Below are positions 1 through 9,565 of a stretch of DNA of 64,000 nt, in pieces; the stretch's first letter is position 1, and the number at the start of each line of letters is the position of its first letter. The notes below the pieces were generated by a model. It ran no database searches and was not told where the DNA came from. It saw only the letters and a program-made list of their open reading frames with translations. Source of the stretch: an uncultured Bacteroidales bacterium (GTDB lineage: Bacteria > Bacteroidota > Bacteroidia > Bacteroidales > Muribaculaceae); the NCBI GenBank assembly GCA_902793405.1, contig CADBDH010000003.1, positions 128,460 to 192,459 of the forward strand, in the 5' to 3' direction. The position numbers and the translations under genes are program-made.

Positions 1-1
1 C

Positions 2-472
2 CCCGTTGAGCCCGAGGTGATGCCCATTGAAGAGCTGTGTATCGAAATGGTTCACTGGTTTGTCAAGCTGGAGCATGTTAACCTTGCAGGAGATGATATC
101 GAGCCCCTCATCGAAGATGAAACCGGCTCGGTGAAGATGTTCAACAGGTTCCAAATCGAGGCCACCCAAGATGTCGATGGCGGAGGAAGATTTTACCCTG
201 ACGTTAACTGTGATTATGAGATCAACATCGCCGATGTCAATTGTATCATCGAATTGATCCTGAAAGGCGAGACCACCCACGAGTGGGTCGGTGGTGACGG
301 TACCTGCGATGTCATTGGCTTTGTGGCCGTGTATCGGGGGCAGATAGAAATCATTCCCATCCAGATTGTTGAACATGGCGGCAGGTACGTCCTGATAGGT
401 GACGTGAATGACGACGGCGAGGTCAACATCGGCGATGTGAACTATATCATCAACCTCATTCTCTCGGACTGA
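2..472 (+). CDS. C-terminal part of a dockerin-type secreted protein (5' truncated)
   Basis: The reading frame is open to the window edge, so this is the end of a longer protein; GTG/ATG codons at 17 and 20 need not be the start. The visible part carries two calcium-loop repeats of type I dockerin form. One is at about residues 62-82 (DVNCDYEINIADVNCII), counting from the GTG at 17; the other is at the very end, 129-151 (GDVNDDGEVNIGDVNYII). About 45 residues separate them, more than in the other dockerin pairs of this window (about 10-20). In Bacteroidales such pairs usually end secreted or surface proteins, and no cellulosome is known there. The upstream catalytic or adhesive part is off the window, so the function cannot be given. 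Confidence 0.75.
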   Translation, partial: PVEPEVMPIEELCIEMVHWFVKLEHVNLAGDDIEPLIEDETGSVKMFNRFQIEATQDVDGGGRFYPDVNCDYEINIADVNCIIELILKGETTHEWVGGDGTCDVIGFVAVYRGQIEIIPIQIVEHGGRYVLIGDVNDDGEVNIGDVNYIINLILSD

Positions 473-507
473 TGCCACGGGCCTAGATGCCCAACTACAG
501 ATAAAAC

Positions 508-682
508 AAGAAGAGGGTGTGTAATAACAAACGCCTATGATTTTAAATCAAGCTGCGCTTGAGAAATTAATCAAAATTATAATAAAAATCGACTTTGATA
601 GATTTTAAACAAATTTTGTTTAATTTCTCGGCCGTTAGGCCGATTAAAATCAACCGCAAGAATTATTACACACCCTCTTCTT
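508..682. repeat. Long imperfect palindrome, MITE-like, between convergent genes
   Basis: A 20-base arm at 508-527 (AAGAAGAGGGTGTGTAATAA) is perfectly complementary to 663-682. Inside lie further complementary pairs, GAGAAATTAA (561-570) with TTAATTTCTC (620-629), and GATTTTAA near 540 with TTAAAATC near 645. The AT-rich 175-base unit has no coding frame. It looks like a non-autonomous transposable element with terminal inverted repeats, but no target duplication is visible. It lies between two gene ends that face each other, so it may also serve as a bidirectional terminator. Confidence 0.6.
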
Positions 683-697
683 ATTATGTGATGGCAA

Positions 698-2191
698 TTA
701 CTTGAAAAAGCGGCCGATGACGGGGAGTTTGGCCAGCATCGGGCCGAGGTTTTCCTTGCGGTAGATGAAGCCGACAAAGAGCAGCAGCAGGAAAGTGCGG
801 TAGGCCAGTGCGAGCCACATGTTCTCGATGGGGAGCATCATGGCGGCGAACAGGATGGCCGAGACGATGACATACAGGGTGATGTCGCGCATGGGATAGC
901 TGATGGGGTAGTACTTTTGACCCACCAGGTAACTCAGCACCATCGCGGTGCCATAGCCGGCAACGCCTCCCCAGGCGCACGCCATGTAACCGAATTTGGG
1001 CACGAACAGGACGTTCACGAGGATAAGCACGGCACAGCCGATGCCCGAGAACCACGCGCCCCAGATGGTCTTGTCGATCAACTTGTACCAGAACGACAAG
1101 TTGAAATAGACACCCATCATGATTTCGGCGGCCATGACGATAGGCACGACCTTGAGGCCCGACCAATAGTCGGGGGCGATGATGTATTTAAAGATGTCGA
1201 TCCACGCCATCACCGCCAGGAAGGCCAAGAGGGTGAAAATGATAAAGTAGCGCATCGCCTGGGCATAGGTCTCGCGGTTGTCCTTGTCCTTGCTCATGCC
1301 GAAGACAAACGGCTCGTAGGCATAGCGGAAGGCTTGGGTAATGAGCGCCATGATCATGGCAATCTTGACGGCGGCGCCATAGATGCCCAGCTGTGACTGC
1401 ATGTCGGCCTGGTCGTAGATTTTGGGGAACATCATCTTGTCGAAGGTCTGGTTGAGGATGCCCGCAATGCCCAGTACCAGGATAGGCCAAGCATACTTGA
1501 GCATGCGCTTCAACAGTGACCAATCGAACTTGTAACGTATGCCAATCAGCTCTTTCCAGAAGAAGAAAGTGATCAAGCCTGTGCAGAACAGGTTGATGAA
1601 GAAGGCATAGCCCACGCCAACAGTGGGGTCGTAGATCTTGCCGATGATTTCGGGATGGCTCTTGTACAGAGCGGGCAAGGCAACAAAGTAGAGCAGATTC
1701 AAGCCGATGTTCAGGAAGATGAACAGCAACTTGAGAGCGGCAAACTTCCACGGGCGGCGCTGGTAACGCAGATAAGCGAACGGGATGCACTGGAAGGCGT
1801 CGAGTGCCACCACGATAGCCATCGTCCAGATGTACTCGGGATGGGCGTTGTAACCCATCCAGCCCGAGATGCCAGGCAGGAAGGCCAACACAAGCAGGAC
1901 AAACAGCAGCGAGGTGAATCCCACGCTGATGAGCGTTGTGCTATAGACCGTGTTGGGGTTCTCCTCGCTCTTGTTGGAAAAGCGGAAGAAGGTCGTCTCC
2001 ATGCCGTAGGTGAGGATGACGAGCAGCAGTGCCGTGTAGGCATACACGTTGGTGATGACGCCATAACCGCCCGAAGCGGCCGACAGCTTGGCAGTATATA
2101 GCGGCACGAGCAGGTAGTTGAGGAAACGCCCAATGATACTGCTCAGACCATAGATGGCGGTGTCTTTTGCAAGTGATTTAAGATTTGCCAT
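698..2191 (-). CDS. Polysaccharide/lipid-linked oligosaccharide flippase (MOP superfamily, Wzx-like)
   Basis: A 497-residue protein with about 12-14 hydrophobic segments spread over its length. An amphipathic start (MANLKSLAKDTAIYGLSSII) leads into the first membrane helix, a pattern typical of Wzx/MATE-like exporters of the MOP superfamily. These proteins flip undecaprenyl-linked sugars or lipid II-type intermediates across the inner membrane. A flippase-like gene beside ruvB is a familiar arrangement in Bacteroidales. It lies 119-142 bases downstream of ruvB on the same strand and may be cotranscribed with it. The substrate cannot be told from sequence; no polysaccharide cluster surrounds it, so a general cell-wall or LPS role is as likely as capsule export. 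Confidence 0.8.
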   Translation of the reverse strand: MANLKSLAKDTAIYGLSSIIGRFLNYLLVPLYTAKLSAASGGYGVITNVYAYTALLLVILTYGMETTFFRFSNKSEENPNTVYSTTLISVGFTSLLFVLLVLAFLPGISGWMGYNAHPEYIWTMAIVVALDAFQCIPFAYLRYQRRPWKFAALKLLFIFLNIGLNLLYFVALPALYKSHPEIIGKIYDPTVGVGYAFFINLFCTGLITFFFWKELIGIRYKFDWSLLKRMLKYAWPILVLGIAGILNQTFDKMMFPKIYDQADMQSQLGIYGAAVKIAMIMALITQAFRYAYEPFVFGMSKDKDNRETYAQAMRYFIIFTLLAFLAVMAWIDIFKYIIAPDYWSGLKVVPIVMAAEIMMGVYFNLSFWYKLIDKTIWGAWFSGIGCAVLILVNVLFVPKFGYMACAWGGVAGYGTAMVLSYLVGQKYYPISYPMRDITLYVIVSAILFAAMMLPIENMWLALAYRTFLLLLFVGFIYRKENLGPMLAKLPVIGRFFK

Positions 2192-2310
2192 ATTCTTTTC
2201 TTGTTAAGTCAAACAACAGGAACAACACTGAACAACGGGTACAACAAATAATTATTATTGAATAAGGATGTTGTTCAAGTGGTTGTTTGTTGTTATGGTT
2301 GTTTGATGTA

Positions 2311-3333
2311 TTAAAAGATGCTTCCTACTTCGCCGGGGCGCTCGCGTTTCAGGTGGTTGTAGGCGAGCATGGTCGCCTCGCGGCCTCGCGGGGTGCGGTT
2401 GATGAAGCCTTCCTTGATGAGGTAGGGCTCATAGACCTCCTCGATGGTGCCGGCATCCTCGTTCATGGCGGTGGCGATGGTGTTCAGACCTACGGGGCCG
2501 CCGTTGAACTTGTCGATAATGGTCAGCAGAATCTTGTTGTCGATCTCGTCGAGGCCGTATTTGTCGATGTTCAACGCCTCGAGGGCATAGCGGGCAATCT
2601 CCAGGTCGATGCGGCCGCTGCCCTTCACCTGGGCGAAGTCGCGCACGCGACGCAGCAGCGAGTTGGCGATACGGGGCGTGCCACGGCTGCGCAGGGCAAT
2701 CTCGATGGCTGCCTTGTTGTCGATGGGCACGTTAAGCAAGCGGGCCGAGCGGCGGATGATGCCCTCGAGCACCTTGTGGTCGTAGTATTCCAGGTGGCAG
2801 TTGATGCCGAAACGGGCACGGAGCGGCGAGGTGAGCAGGCCACTGCGGGTGGTAGCACCGATGAGGGTGAACGGGGCAAGCGTGAGCTGCACCGAGCGGG
2901 CGCCGGGACCCTTGTCAATCATGATGTCGATGCGGTAATCCTCCATCGCGCTGTAGAGGTACTCCTCGACGATGGGGCTCAGGCGGTGGATCTCGTCGAT
3001 GAACAGCACGTCGTTCTCGTCGAGCGAGGTGAGCAGGCCAGCCAGGTCACCCGGCTTGTCGAGCACGGGACCCGACGTTACCTTGAAGCCCACGCCCAAC
3101 TCGTTGGCGATGATGTTGCTCAATGTGGTCTTGCCCAGGCCTGGAGGACCGTGGAACAGCACATGGTCCAGCGACTCGCCGCGCAGCTTGGCCGCAGCGA
3201 CAAACACGCGCAGGTTCTCGATAATCTTGTCCTGTCCGGCAAAATCCTCAAACCGCACGGGCCTCAACGCCCGCTCAAAATCCTGATCGGTCTTTAACGA
3301 CTCCCGTCTGATATCAAATTCCTCGTCCATCAT
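2311..3333 (-). CDS. ruvB: Holliday junction branch migration ATPase RuvB
   Basis: RuvB is the hexameric AAA+ motor that, with RuvA, moves Holliday junctions during recombinational repair. Visible motifs are the Walker A region [20 protein letters not shown], the Walker B FIDEIHRL, sensor-1 GATTRSG and the C-terminal winged-helix end with [11 protein letters not shown]. Length (about 340 residues) is normal. The frame is open up to 3366, but a -7 box (TACCTTTG on the minus strand, 3337-3344) ends three bases before the ATG at 3333. I therefore place the start at 3333, with the next ATG at 3330 also possible; the mRNA would be leaderless or nearly so. The flippase gene follows downstream. Confidence 0.96.
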   Translation of the reverse strand: MMDEEFDIRRESLKTDQDFERALRPVRFEDFAGQDKIIENLRVFVAAAKLRGESLDHVLFHGPPGLGKTTLSNIIANELGVGFKVTSGPVLDKPGDLAGLLTSLDENDVLFIDEIHRLSPIVEEYLYSAMEDYRIDIMIDKGPGARSVQLTLAPFTLIGATTRSGLLTSPLRARFGINCHLEYYDHKVLEGIIRRSARLLNVPIDNKAAIEIALRSRGTPRIANSLLRRVRDFAQVKGSGRIDLEIARYALEALNIDKYGLDEIDNKILLTIIDKFNGGPVGLNTIATAMNEDAGTIEEVYEPYLIKEGFINRTPRGREATMLAYNHLKRERPGEVGSIF

Positions 3334-3336
3334 CTG

Positions 3337-3344
3337 CAAAGGTA
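3337..3344 (-). promoter_or_regulatory. -7 box of ruvB, abutting the start codon
   Basis: TACCTTTG on the minus strand matches the Bacteroidetes TAnnTTTG -7 element and ends only three bases before the ATG. Transcription would begin at or next to the start codon. Confidence 0.65.
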
Positions 3345-3570
3345 GTGCAACTCGAGCACACAACAAAAAGAATCGAGGCCAAAAGTTGTTTTGGTTGTTT
3401 GAATGAGGTGTGTGGATGCTTTCAGAAGATTCAGAGTAATCAGTTGTTTTTTGATGGCAGCCAAATTGTTTTGCTTGTCAAGGTTGTGTTGTTTTAGTTG
3501 TTTGAAGATATGGGCGGATGCCCTTCGATAAATTGGCGAAATTGGCTTCGCCGTGCTAAAAGTTCGTAGT

Positions 3571-5835
3571 TTATTTCAGGTAGGGGGCGGTGATGCTGGT
3601 GGGGCAGGTGAGCATGCCGCGCGGGGTGCCCTGGTAGATGACGGTGCCGCCCAGGTCGCCGGCGCCGGGGCCGAGCTCAATGACGTGGTCGGCGGCCTTG
3701 ATGACGTCGGTGTTGTGCTCGATGACATAGACCGTGTTGCCCATATCCACCATCTGCTCAAACAGGTCGATGAGGTGCCGCACGTCCTTGAGGTGGAGGC
3801 CGTCGGTGGGTTCGTCGATGACGAACACGCCGCGTGTGCCGCCCTGTTCCAGCGGCATGGTGTATTGCTGGAGGTAGGAGGCGATCTTGAGGCGTTGCAG
3901 CTCGCCGCCCGAGAGGGTGCTCAGTGCCTGATTCAGATGAACGTAATGCAGGCCCACGTCCATCATGGGCTTGAGTTTTTCCTCGATGCTGGTGCCCTTG
4001 AAGAACTCGCTGGCACGGCGCACCGACAGGTCCATCACCTGGGCGATGTTCATGCCGTTGAGCGTATATTCCAGTGCCTCGGGGCTGTAGCGCAGGCCGT
4101 GGCAGGCCTCGCAAGTGGTCTCGATATTGTCCATGAAGGCCATCTCGGCGATGACAACGCCCTTGCCGCCACACACGGGGCAGGCGCCCTTGCCGTTGAA
4201 GGTAAAGTACTGCTCCTTGATTTTGTGGGCCTTGGCAAATCGTTTGCGGATGTCGGGGGCGACGTCCATATAGGTGGCCGGCGTGGAGCGCAGGCTCACC
4301 CCGATGTTCTTTTGGCTGACATACACCACATTGCCGTGCTCGCGGCGGAAACACTCCATCAGCGAACTCTTGCCCGAACCCGCCACACCTGCCACGGCGG
4401 CAAACACGCCCATGGGCAGGTCGATGGAGATGTCCTTGAGGTTGTGCAGCGTGGCGTTGCGCAGGGCGAAGGTTTCTTTCACCTCGCGCGGTTGGGCCTT
4501 GAAGTCGCCGTGCTGGCTCAGCATCTGTCCCGTGCTGGTGCCGCTGTGCAGCAGTTGCTCGTAGTTGCCCTCGAAGATGATGCGTCCGCCCTGGCTGCCC
4601 GGACCGGGCCCCAGGTCCACGATGTGGTCGGCGATGCCGATCATCTCGCGGTGGTGCTCGACGAGCAGGACGGTATTGCCCGCATCGCGCAGGCGACGCA
4701 CCGAGTGCTTCATCTTCTCGATGTCGTGGTCGTGCAGACCCGTGCTGGGTTCGTCCAGGATGTAGAGCACGTCGGCGAGCGACGAGTTGATGTACTTGGC
4801 GATTTTGCAGCGTTGCGCTTCACCGCCCGAGAGAGTGCCCACGCCTCGTTCCAGGCTCAGGTAACCCAGCCCGATTTCCTCTAGCGCCGTCAGCCTGGCG
4901 CTGATGGCCTGCTTGATGTCGACGGCCAGCGGCGAGGTGAGCGACTTGACCCACTCGTTGAGGCGTGTGATGGACATGGCGCAGGCGTCGGCAATGTTGA
5001 TGCCCTCGATTTTGCACGAGAGCACGCGCGGACTCAGGCGTGAGCCGCCGCAGTCGGGGCAGACGCCCATGTTGAGCATCGGGTTGAGCACGGCGGCATG
5101 CAGCAGTCCTTCCTCGCTGTTGATGATGCTGCGGTACATGCGCGGGATGATGCCCTCATATTTGGCCGACTTGGGCCAGTTGGCGGGCGGGTTCTTGAGG
5201 CGGATTTGCGGGCTGTTGAGGAACAGGTCGAGCTCCTCGGGGCTGTAGTCCTTGATTTTCTTGTCCAGGTCAAACAGGCCGCTGTGGGCGTAGCGTATCC
5301 AGCGCCAGCCGCCCTTGCCGAAGGCGATGTAGTGAATGGTGTCCTCGTCGTTGAGGCTCTTGTCAAAATCGACCAGCTTGTGGATGTCCAGTTCGCGGAT
5401 TTCGCCCAATCCCGAGCAGCGCGGACAGCTTCCCTCGGGGTGGTTGAAGCTGAACGACTCGGCATAGCCCACAAAGGGCTGTCCCACACGCGAAAACAGC
5501 AGGCGCAGCAGCGCAGCGATGTCGGTATAGGTCGCCACGGTCGAGCGGGAGTTCTGGGCAGGCTTCTTCTGGTCAATGACGATGGCGATGGGCAGGTTCT
5601 CGATGGCATCGACGTGGGGTCGGCCATATTTGGGCAGGTACTGTTGCACAAACGACGGGAAGGTGTCATTCAGCTCCCGTCGCGACTTGGCCGCGATAGT
5701 GTCAAGTACCAGCGAACTCTTGCCAGAGCCCGAAACGCCCGTGAAAACCGTGATCTGATGCTTGGGAATCTCGAGTGAGACCTCCTTGAGGTTGTTCTCC
5801 CTCGCCCCCTTGATGATGATAGTGTCGCCTTTCAT
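3571..5835 (-). CDS. UvrA-like ABC ATPase (short paralogue, UvrA2/DrrC type)
   Basis: This protein has two ABC modules of the UvrA class. The first has Walker A GVSGSGKSSLVLDT and signature LSGGEAQRCKIA; the second has GVAGSGKSSLMECF and LSGGELQRLKIA with Walker B VFVIDEPTDGLH. Zinc-finger cysteines are present (CPRCSG, CPDCGG, CPVCGG...CEAC). At about 754 residues it is clearly shorter than the roughly 940 of true UvrA. It fits the UvrA2-like class that lacks the UvrB-binding insert and has been linked to DNA protection or drug resistance rather than core excision repair; that role is family knowledge, not shown here. A GTG lies at 5841, but the -7 box at 5841-5848 overlaps it, so the ATG at 5835 is the better start. 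Confidence 0.85.
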   Translation of the reverse strand: MKGDTIIIKGARENNLKEVSLEIPKHQITVFTGVSGSGKSSLVLDTIAAKSRRELNDTFPSFVQQYLPKYGRPHVDAIENLPIAIVIDQKKPAQNSRSTVATYTDIAALLRLLFSRVGQPFVGYAESFSFNHPEGSCPRCSGLGEIRELDIHKLVDFDKSLNDEDTIHYIAFGKGGWRWIRYAHSGLFDLDKKIKDYSPEELDLFLNSPQIRLKNPPANWPKSAKYEGIIPRMYRSIINSEEGLLHAAVLNPMLNMGVCPDCGGSRLSPRVLSCKIEGINIADACAMSITRLNEWVKSLTSPLAVDIKQAISARLTALEEIGLGYLSLERGVGTLSGGEAQRCKIAKYINSSLADVLYILDEPSTGLHDHDIEKMKHSVRRLRDAGNTVLLVEHHREMIGIADHIVDLGPGPGSQGGRIIFEGNYEQLLHSGTSTGQMLSQHGDFKAQPREVKETFALRNATLHNLKDISIDLPMGVFAAVAGVAGSGKSSLMECFRREHGNVVYVSQKNIGVSLRSTPATYMDVAPDIRKRFAKAHKIKEQYFTFNGKGACPVCGGKGVVIAEMAFMDNIETTCEACHGLRYSPEALEYTLNGMNIAQVMDLSVRRASEFFKGTSIEEKLKPMMDVGLHYVHLNQALSTLSGGELQRLKIASYLQQYTMPLEQGGTRGVFVIDEPTDGLHLKDVRHLIDLFEQMVDMGNTVYVIEHNTDVIKAADHVIELGPGAGDLGGTVIYQGTPRGMLTCPTSITAPYLK

Positions 5836-5840
5836 GCCCA

Positions 5841-5848
5841 CAAAGGTA
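5841..5848 (-). promoter_or_regulatory. -7 box of the uvrA-like gene
   Basis: TACCTTTG on the minus strand lies five bases before the chosen ATG (5835). It rules out the in-frame GTG at 5841 as the start and implies a nearly leaderless mRNA. Confidence 0.6.
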
Positions 5849-5855
5849 CGGTAAA

Positions 5856-5892
5856 GTTTTTAGTTGTTGGTTTTTAGTTGTTAGTTTTTAGT
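5856..5892. repeat. Heptamer-periodic intergenic repeat (TAGTTGT/TAGTTTT)
   Basis: TAGTTGT- and TAGTTTT-like words recur every seven bases upstream of the uvrA-like promoter and downstream of the S9 peptidase. The same class of repeat is found near 14.0, 20.7, 21.7, 27.7 and 62.0 kb. Confidence 0.7.
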
Positions 5893-5968
5893 TGCCATCA
5901 GCGCTCTTATAATGAATAAAGAAAGCGGACCCGGTGAGGCCCGCTCTCTATTGTGAAGAGTAGATCAG

Positions 5969-8048
5969 TTACTTTTTGTATTTGTACTTGACGCCCAGGT
6001 TGTACATGATGAAGGCCTGGATGTCGGTGTACTCGTCGATGATCTTGCTGATGGGCTTGCTGTGGCCGTGGCCAGCCTTGCTGTCGATGCTCGGCGGCAT
6101 ACTTGAAGCTGTGGGCAGGCACAACGCGGTCGTCATGGTCACCGGTGGTCACCATGATGGCGGGGTAACGGGTACCGTCGTTCTTGATGTTGTGCAGGGG
6201 AGAGTAGCCACGCAGGTACTGGAACATCTCGGGGCTGTCGTCGCTGCGGCCGTAGTCGGGGGCCCAGTTCCAACCGATGGTGAACTCGTGGTAACGCAGC
6301 ATGTCCATCACGCCCACCTGGGGCACGGCAGCGGCAAACAGGTCGGGACGCTGGTTAACGACAGCGCCGACGAGCAGACCACCGTTGCTGGCGCCGTTGC
6401 AGGCGAGCTTCTTGGGGTTGGTGTAGTTGTTGTCGATGAGCCACTCGGCAGCGGCGATGAAGTCGTCAAACACGTTCTGCTTGTTCATCTTGGTGCCGGC
6501 CTGGTGCCACTCCTCACCGTACTCGCCACCACCACGCAGGTTGACATAGGCGCAGATGCCGCCGCAGTCGAGCATGGCAAACAGGGTGCGGGTGTAGGTG
6601 AAGGCGGGGTTGAGGCTCACGTTGAAGCCGCCGTAACCGTAGAGGAAGGTGGGACGCTGGCCGTCACGCTTCAGGCCCTTCTTGTAAACCAGGAACATGG
6701 GGATGCGGGCACCGTCCTTGCTGTTGAAGAACACCTGCTCAGTTACATAGTCCTCGCTCTTGAGGTTCACCTTGGGCTGGAAGAAGAGTTCACTCTTGCC
6801 AGTCTCGAGGTCATACTTGTAGATGGCGCCGGGGAAGGTGTAGCTGGTGAAGCTGTAGAACACGTCCTTGGCGGTATTCTTGCAGGAGAAACCTACCGAA
6901 CCGTAGGTGGGCAGCGCGATCTCGCGGATGAGCTTGCCGTTCTTGTCATACAGGTAGGGGTGGCTCGACGCATCCTTGTCGTAGGTGAGGATGAACTTGT
7001 GGTCGGCCATCGTTGCACCCGTCAATACCGATTCCTGCTCGGGAATGAACTCGGCACAGGTGGCAGGGGAAATATGCTCGGCATCATAGGTGACAATCTT
7101 GCCCTTGGGGGCATTCTCGTTGGTCATCACATAGAATTTGCCGTTGTCAATGCCGACGATGCCGCGCTCATACTTCATGCCGCCGATGAGCTGCACGTAG
7201 TGCGGGTTGCGGTCCTTCAGGTCCTTGACATAGATGTCGTTGCCCTCGGCATCGCTCTTCCACAGGATGACGTAGCGCTCGTCCTCGCTCACGCTCACCT
7301 GGTGGAAATGCAGGGGCTCACCCTTGTCCTGATACTCGATGTAATCCTCGCTTTGGGGAGTGCCCAGCTTGTGGTAATACACCTTCTGGAACTCGTTCTT
7401 GGACGACTTGGCATCCTCGGGGGCGTCATAGCCGCTGTAGAAGAAGCCGTCACCCAGCCACTGGGCGTCGGTGAACTTGGCCCAAACGATGTGGTCGTCA
7501 AGCACGCGGTCCTCCTTGAGGTCCTTGACGAAGATCTCGTTCCAGTCACTGCCGCTGCGGGTGATGATGTAGGCCAGATAGCGGCCGTCGTTGGAGAAGT
7601 TCAGCTGCTGCAGGGCCACGGTGCCGTCCTCGCTCAGGGTGTTGGGGTCGAGCACCATCTTGTGGTTGCCGTCGGCGCTGTACTCATACAGCACGCTCTG
7701 GTTCTGCAGGCCGTTGTTCTTAAAGAAGTAGAATTTGTCCTTGATCTTGAAGGGAGCACCCATCTTCTCGTAGTTGGCGAGCTCGGTGATGCGCTTTTTC
7801 ACGTCCTTGCGGAAGGGAATTTTAGCCAGGTAGTTCTGTGTCACCTTGTTCTGGGCGTTGACCCATGCCTCGGTCTCGGCGCTGCGGTCGTCCTCGAGCC
7901 AGCGATAGGGGTCAGGCACCTGGGTGCCGAAGTAGGTGTCCACTGTGTCCACACGACGGGTGTCGGGATAGTTGATGCGAGCCTGCGTCGTCACAGCCGA
8001 CGCTGCAATCAATGCACTGCTCATGAGTAAAATCCTTTCTTTTCTCAT
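5969..8048 (-). pseudogene. Prolyl oligopeptidase (S9A), disrupted by a small deletion and frameshift near the C-terminus
   Basis: A secreted prolyl oligopeptidase that would cut short proline-containing peptides. Residues 1-23 form a signal peptide ending at TQA. A beta-propeller region follows, then the alpha/beta-hydrolase domain with the nucleophile in CNGASNGG (about residue 552) and the aspartate in TGDHDDRVVP (about 638). After HSFKYAAEH the frame turns into nonsense and runs to a stop at 5907. The expected end, IDSKAGHGHSKPISKIIDEY and so on with the catalytic histidine in AGHGHS, lies in another frame and stops at 5969-5971. Some 13-15 codons normally present between the two parts also seem missing. 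Either the gene is inactivated or the assembly is wrong near 6085-6095. The M28 lipoprotein gene lies 31 bases upstream on the same strand. Confidence 0.8.
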
Positions 8049-8079
8049 TGGTTGTTATGTTTTAGAATTGATTGTTTTG

Positions 8080-9051
8080 TCATTGTTCGAGCTGGGCGAT
8101 GACGTTGAGGAGCGTCTGGCCCACCTCGGCCAGCGTGGCCGGGCTGATGTTGCCGATGGTGTCGTCAACAGTGTGCCACTCGGGGCAGAAACCCGTCTCG
8201 CTGTCAGCACGCATGTCGATGATGTCGATGCAGGGGATGCCCGCACGGTTGATGAAGATGTGGTCGTCGGTCACAGCTCCGCCCTGTGCGTTGATGAAGT
8301 GGCTGCCGGCGGCACATTTCCACACCAGGTCCACAAACCCGTTGGCATACTGCATCGAGTAGTACTCGCGGGTGAAGGTGGCATCCTCCGAGCCCACCAT
8401 ATCCAGCAGGATGCCGAACAGCGGCTTGTAGCCTGCCACGTGGGGATGCTGTGCCCAGTATTGTGCACCCAGAGCCCATGAGTCCTCGTTATCGTTCACA
8501 CCCATGTCCTCGGCGTCGACAAGCACGATGTCGATGCCCAGGGTGGTGCCGCTCTCCTTGAGTTGGCGGGCCAGCTGCAGCAACACGGCCACACCGCTGG
8601 CGCCGTCGTTGGCGCCCATGACGGGCTTGTCATGGTTGGCGGCATTGGGATCGTTGTCGGCCCAGGGGCGCGTGTCCCAGTGGGCGAGCAGCAGCAGGCG
8701 TTGGCTGGCCTGGGGATTGATGGTGCCGATGATGTTCTTGATGCCCAGTTTGCCCTCGGTAGCCGTCTGGACGGTACCTGTCTGCACCATGACGGTGTCG
8801 CAGCAGGCCTCTAACGTCGAGGTGAGCCAGTCGGCACACTTCGCGTGAGCGGGAGTTGCGGGCACACGGGGACCGAATTCGCACTGCTGGCGGGCCAACT
8901 GATAGGCCGCATTGCCGTCAAACACGGGCTGGGCCGTCGATGTGGTAGTTGTGGCCGAGTCGGCAGTTGAGTCGCTTGCGGTGGAAGTGCCCGTGCTGCC
9001 ACAGGCTGTCATCACTGCTGCCAACACTATATATAATAATGTCATTTTCAT
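8080..9051 (-). CDS. M28-family lipoprotein, probable glutaminyl-peptide cyclotransferase
   Basis: The protein starts with a lipoprotein signal whose lipobox is VMTAC (Cys at about 17), followed by a Ser/Thr-rich linker. It then has the M28 zinc-peptidase fold: LLLLAHWDTRPWAD with a first metal ligand, GANDGASGVAVLLQLARQL with the bridging aspartate, LVDAEDMGV with the acidic catalytic pair, and DDHIFINRAGIPCIDI near the end. DSWALGAQYWAQ after the acidic motif resembles bacterial and animal glutaminyl cyclases, which convert N-terminal Gln to pyroglutamate on exported proteins. An aminopeptidase cannot be excluded. Bacteroidetes that export through SecYEG to the periplasm often have such a periplasmic cyclase. 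The gene is 31 bases upstream of the S9 peptidase and probably cotranscribed. Confidence 0.75.
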   Translation of the reverse strand: MKMTLLYIVLAAVMTACGSTGTSTASDSTADSATTTTSTAQPVFDGNAAYQLARQQCEFGPRVPATPAHAKCADWLTSTLEACCDTVMVQTGTVQTATEGKLGIKNIIGTINPQASQRLLLLAHWDTRPWADNDPNAANHDKPVMGANDGASGVAVLLQLARQLKESGTTLGIDIVLVDAEDMGVNDNEDSWALGAQYWAQHPHVAGYKPLFGILLDMVGSEDATFTREYYSMQYANGFVDLVWKCAAGSHFINAQGGAVTDDHIFINRAGIPCIDIIDMRADSETGFCPEWHTVDDTIGNISPATLAEVGQTLLNVIAQLEQ

Positions 9052-9061
9052 TTTTTTTCAA

Positions 9062-9117
9062 TAAAAAAGATGCGGTATGTCTTGACCCGCTGTGATGCGG
9101 ATACGACATACCGCATC
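9062..9117 (-). terminator. Intrinsic terminator of secG
   Basis: A perfect 13-base stem (9069-9081 with 9105-9117) and 23-base loop is followed on the minus strand by a run of T at 9062-9068. It lies directly downstream of secG and upstream of the M28 lipoprotein gene, so the two are separate transcripts. Confidence 0.85.
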
Positions 9118-9154
9118 CCCCTGAAAAAGTTGGTTTTAAGATGCGATAGTTGGG

Positions 9155-9559
9155 TTACTTACCGGCTTCCTTGGCGGGAGCAGCGGGAGCCTCTTTCTTG
9201 GCGGCGGGAACAGTTACTGACTTCTTCTCGGCAGGAGCAGCAGCTGCGGGAGCCTCCTCGGCCTGAGTGCCGAAGTTGGGAGCCTGAGTCTCGCTGGTGG
9301 GTAACTTCTTGATTTGGGGAGCGCCTTCAACGATGCTGGGAGCGGTAACGAATGCCGAAGCAATGCTCAGCGCGCAGATGAAGATAGCAAGACCCCAAGT
9401 AGCCTTCTCGACGAAGTCGGTGGTCTTACGCACACCCATGAATTGATTGTAGTTGTTCACATTGGCAGCAAGGCCGCCACCTTTAGATTTTTGAATAAGG
9501 ATGACACCGACCAGCAGGATCGATGCGATCACGATCAGGATTGCAAAAATAATGTACAT
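9155..9559 (-). CDS. secG: Preprotein translocase subunit SecG
   Basis: SecG is the small inner-membrane partner of SecYE that helps protein export. There are two membrane helices, about residues 3-22 and 53-73. They are joined by the typical cytoplasmic loop with QKSKGGGLAANVNNYNQFMG, where the KSxGGGL motif is characteristic. A tail of about 50 residues rich in Ala, Pro, Glu and Lys follows, as in many Bacteroidetes SecG proteins. It is the last gene of the run sigma-54 activator, lptE, TPR protein, secG, an order conserved in Bacteroidales, and it ends at a strong terminator. Confidence 0.93.
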   Translation of the reverse strand: MYIIFAILIVIASILLVGVILIQKSKGGGLAANVNNYNQFMGVRKTTDFVEKATWGLAIFICALSIASAFVTAPSIVEGAPQIKKLPTSETQAPNFGTQAEEAPAAAAPAEKKSVTVPAAKKEAPAAPAKEAGK

Positions 9560-9565
9560 TTTTTC

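Noticed and set aside
5976-8030. A 684-codon frame on the plus strand antisense to the S9 peptidase
   Set aside because: Its translation is Val/Leu/Gly/His-rich with no domain, as expected opposite a GC-rich gene, and the minus strand has clear peptidase motifs. The same reasoning removes the long antisense frames over ruvB, the uvrA-like gene, waaA, PBP1a, relA/spoT and others.
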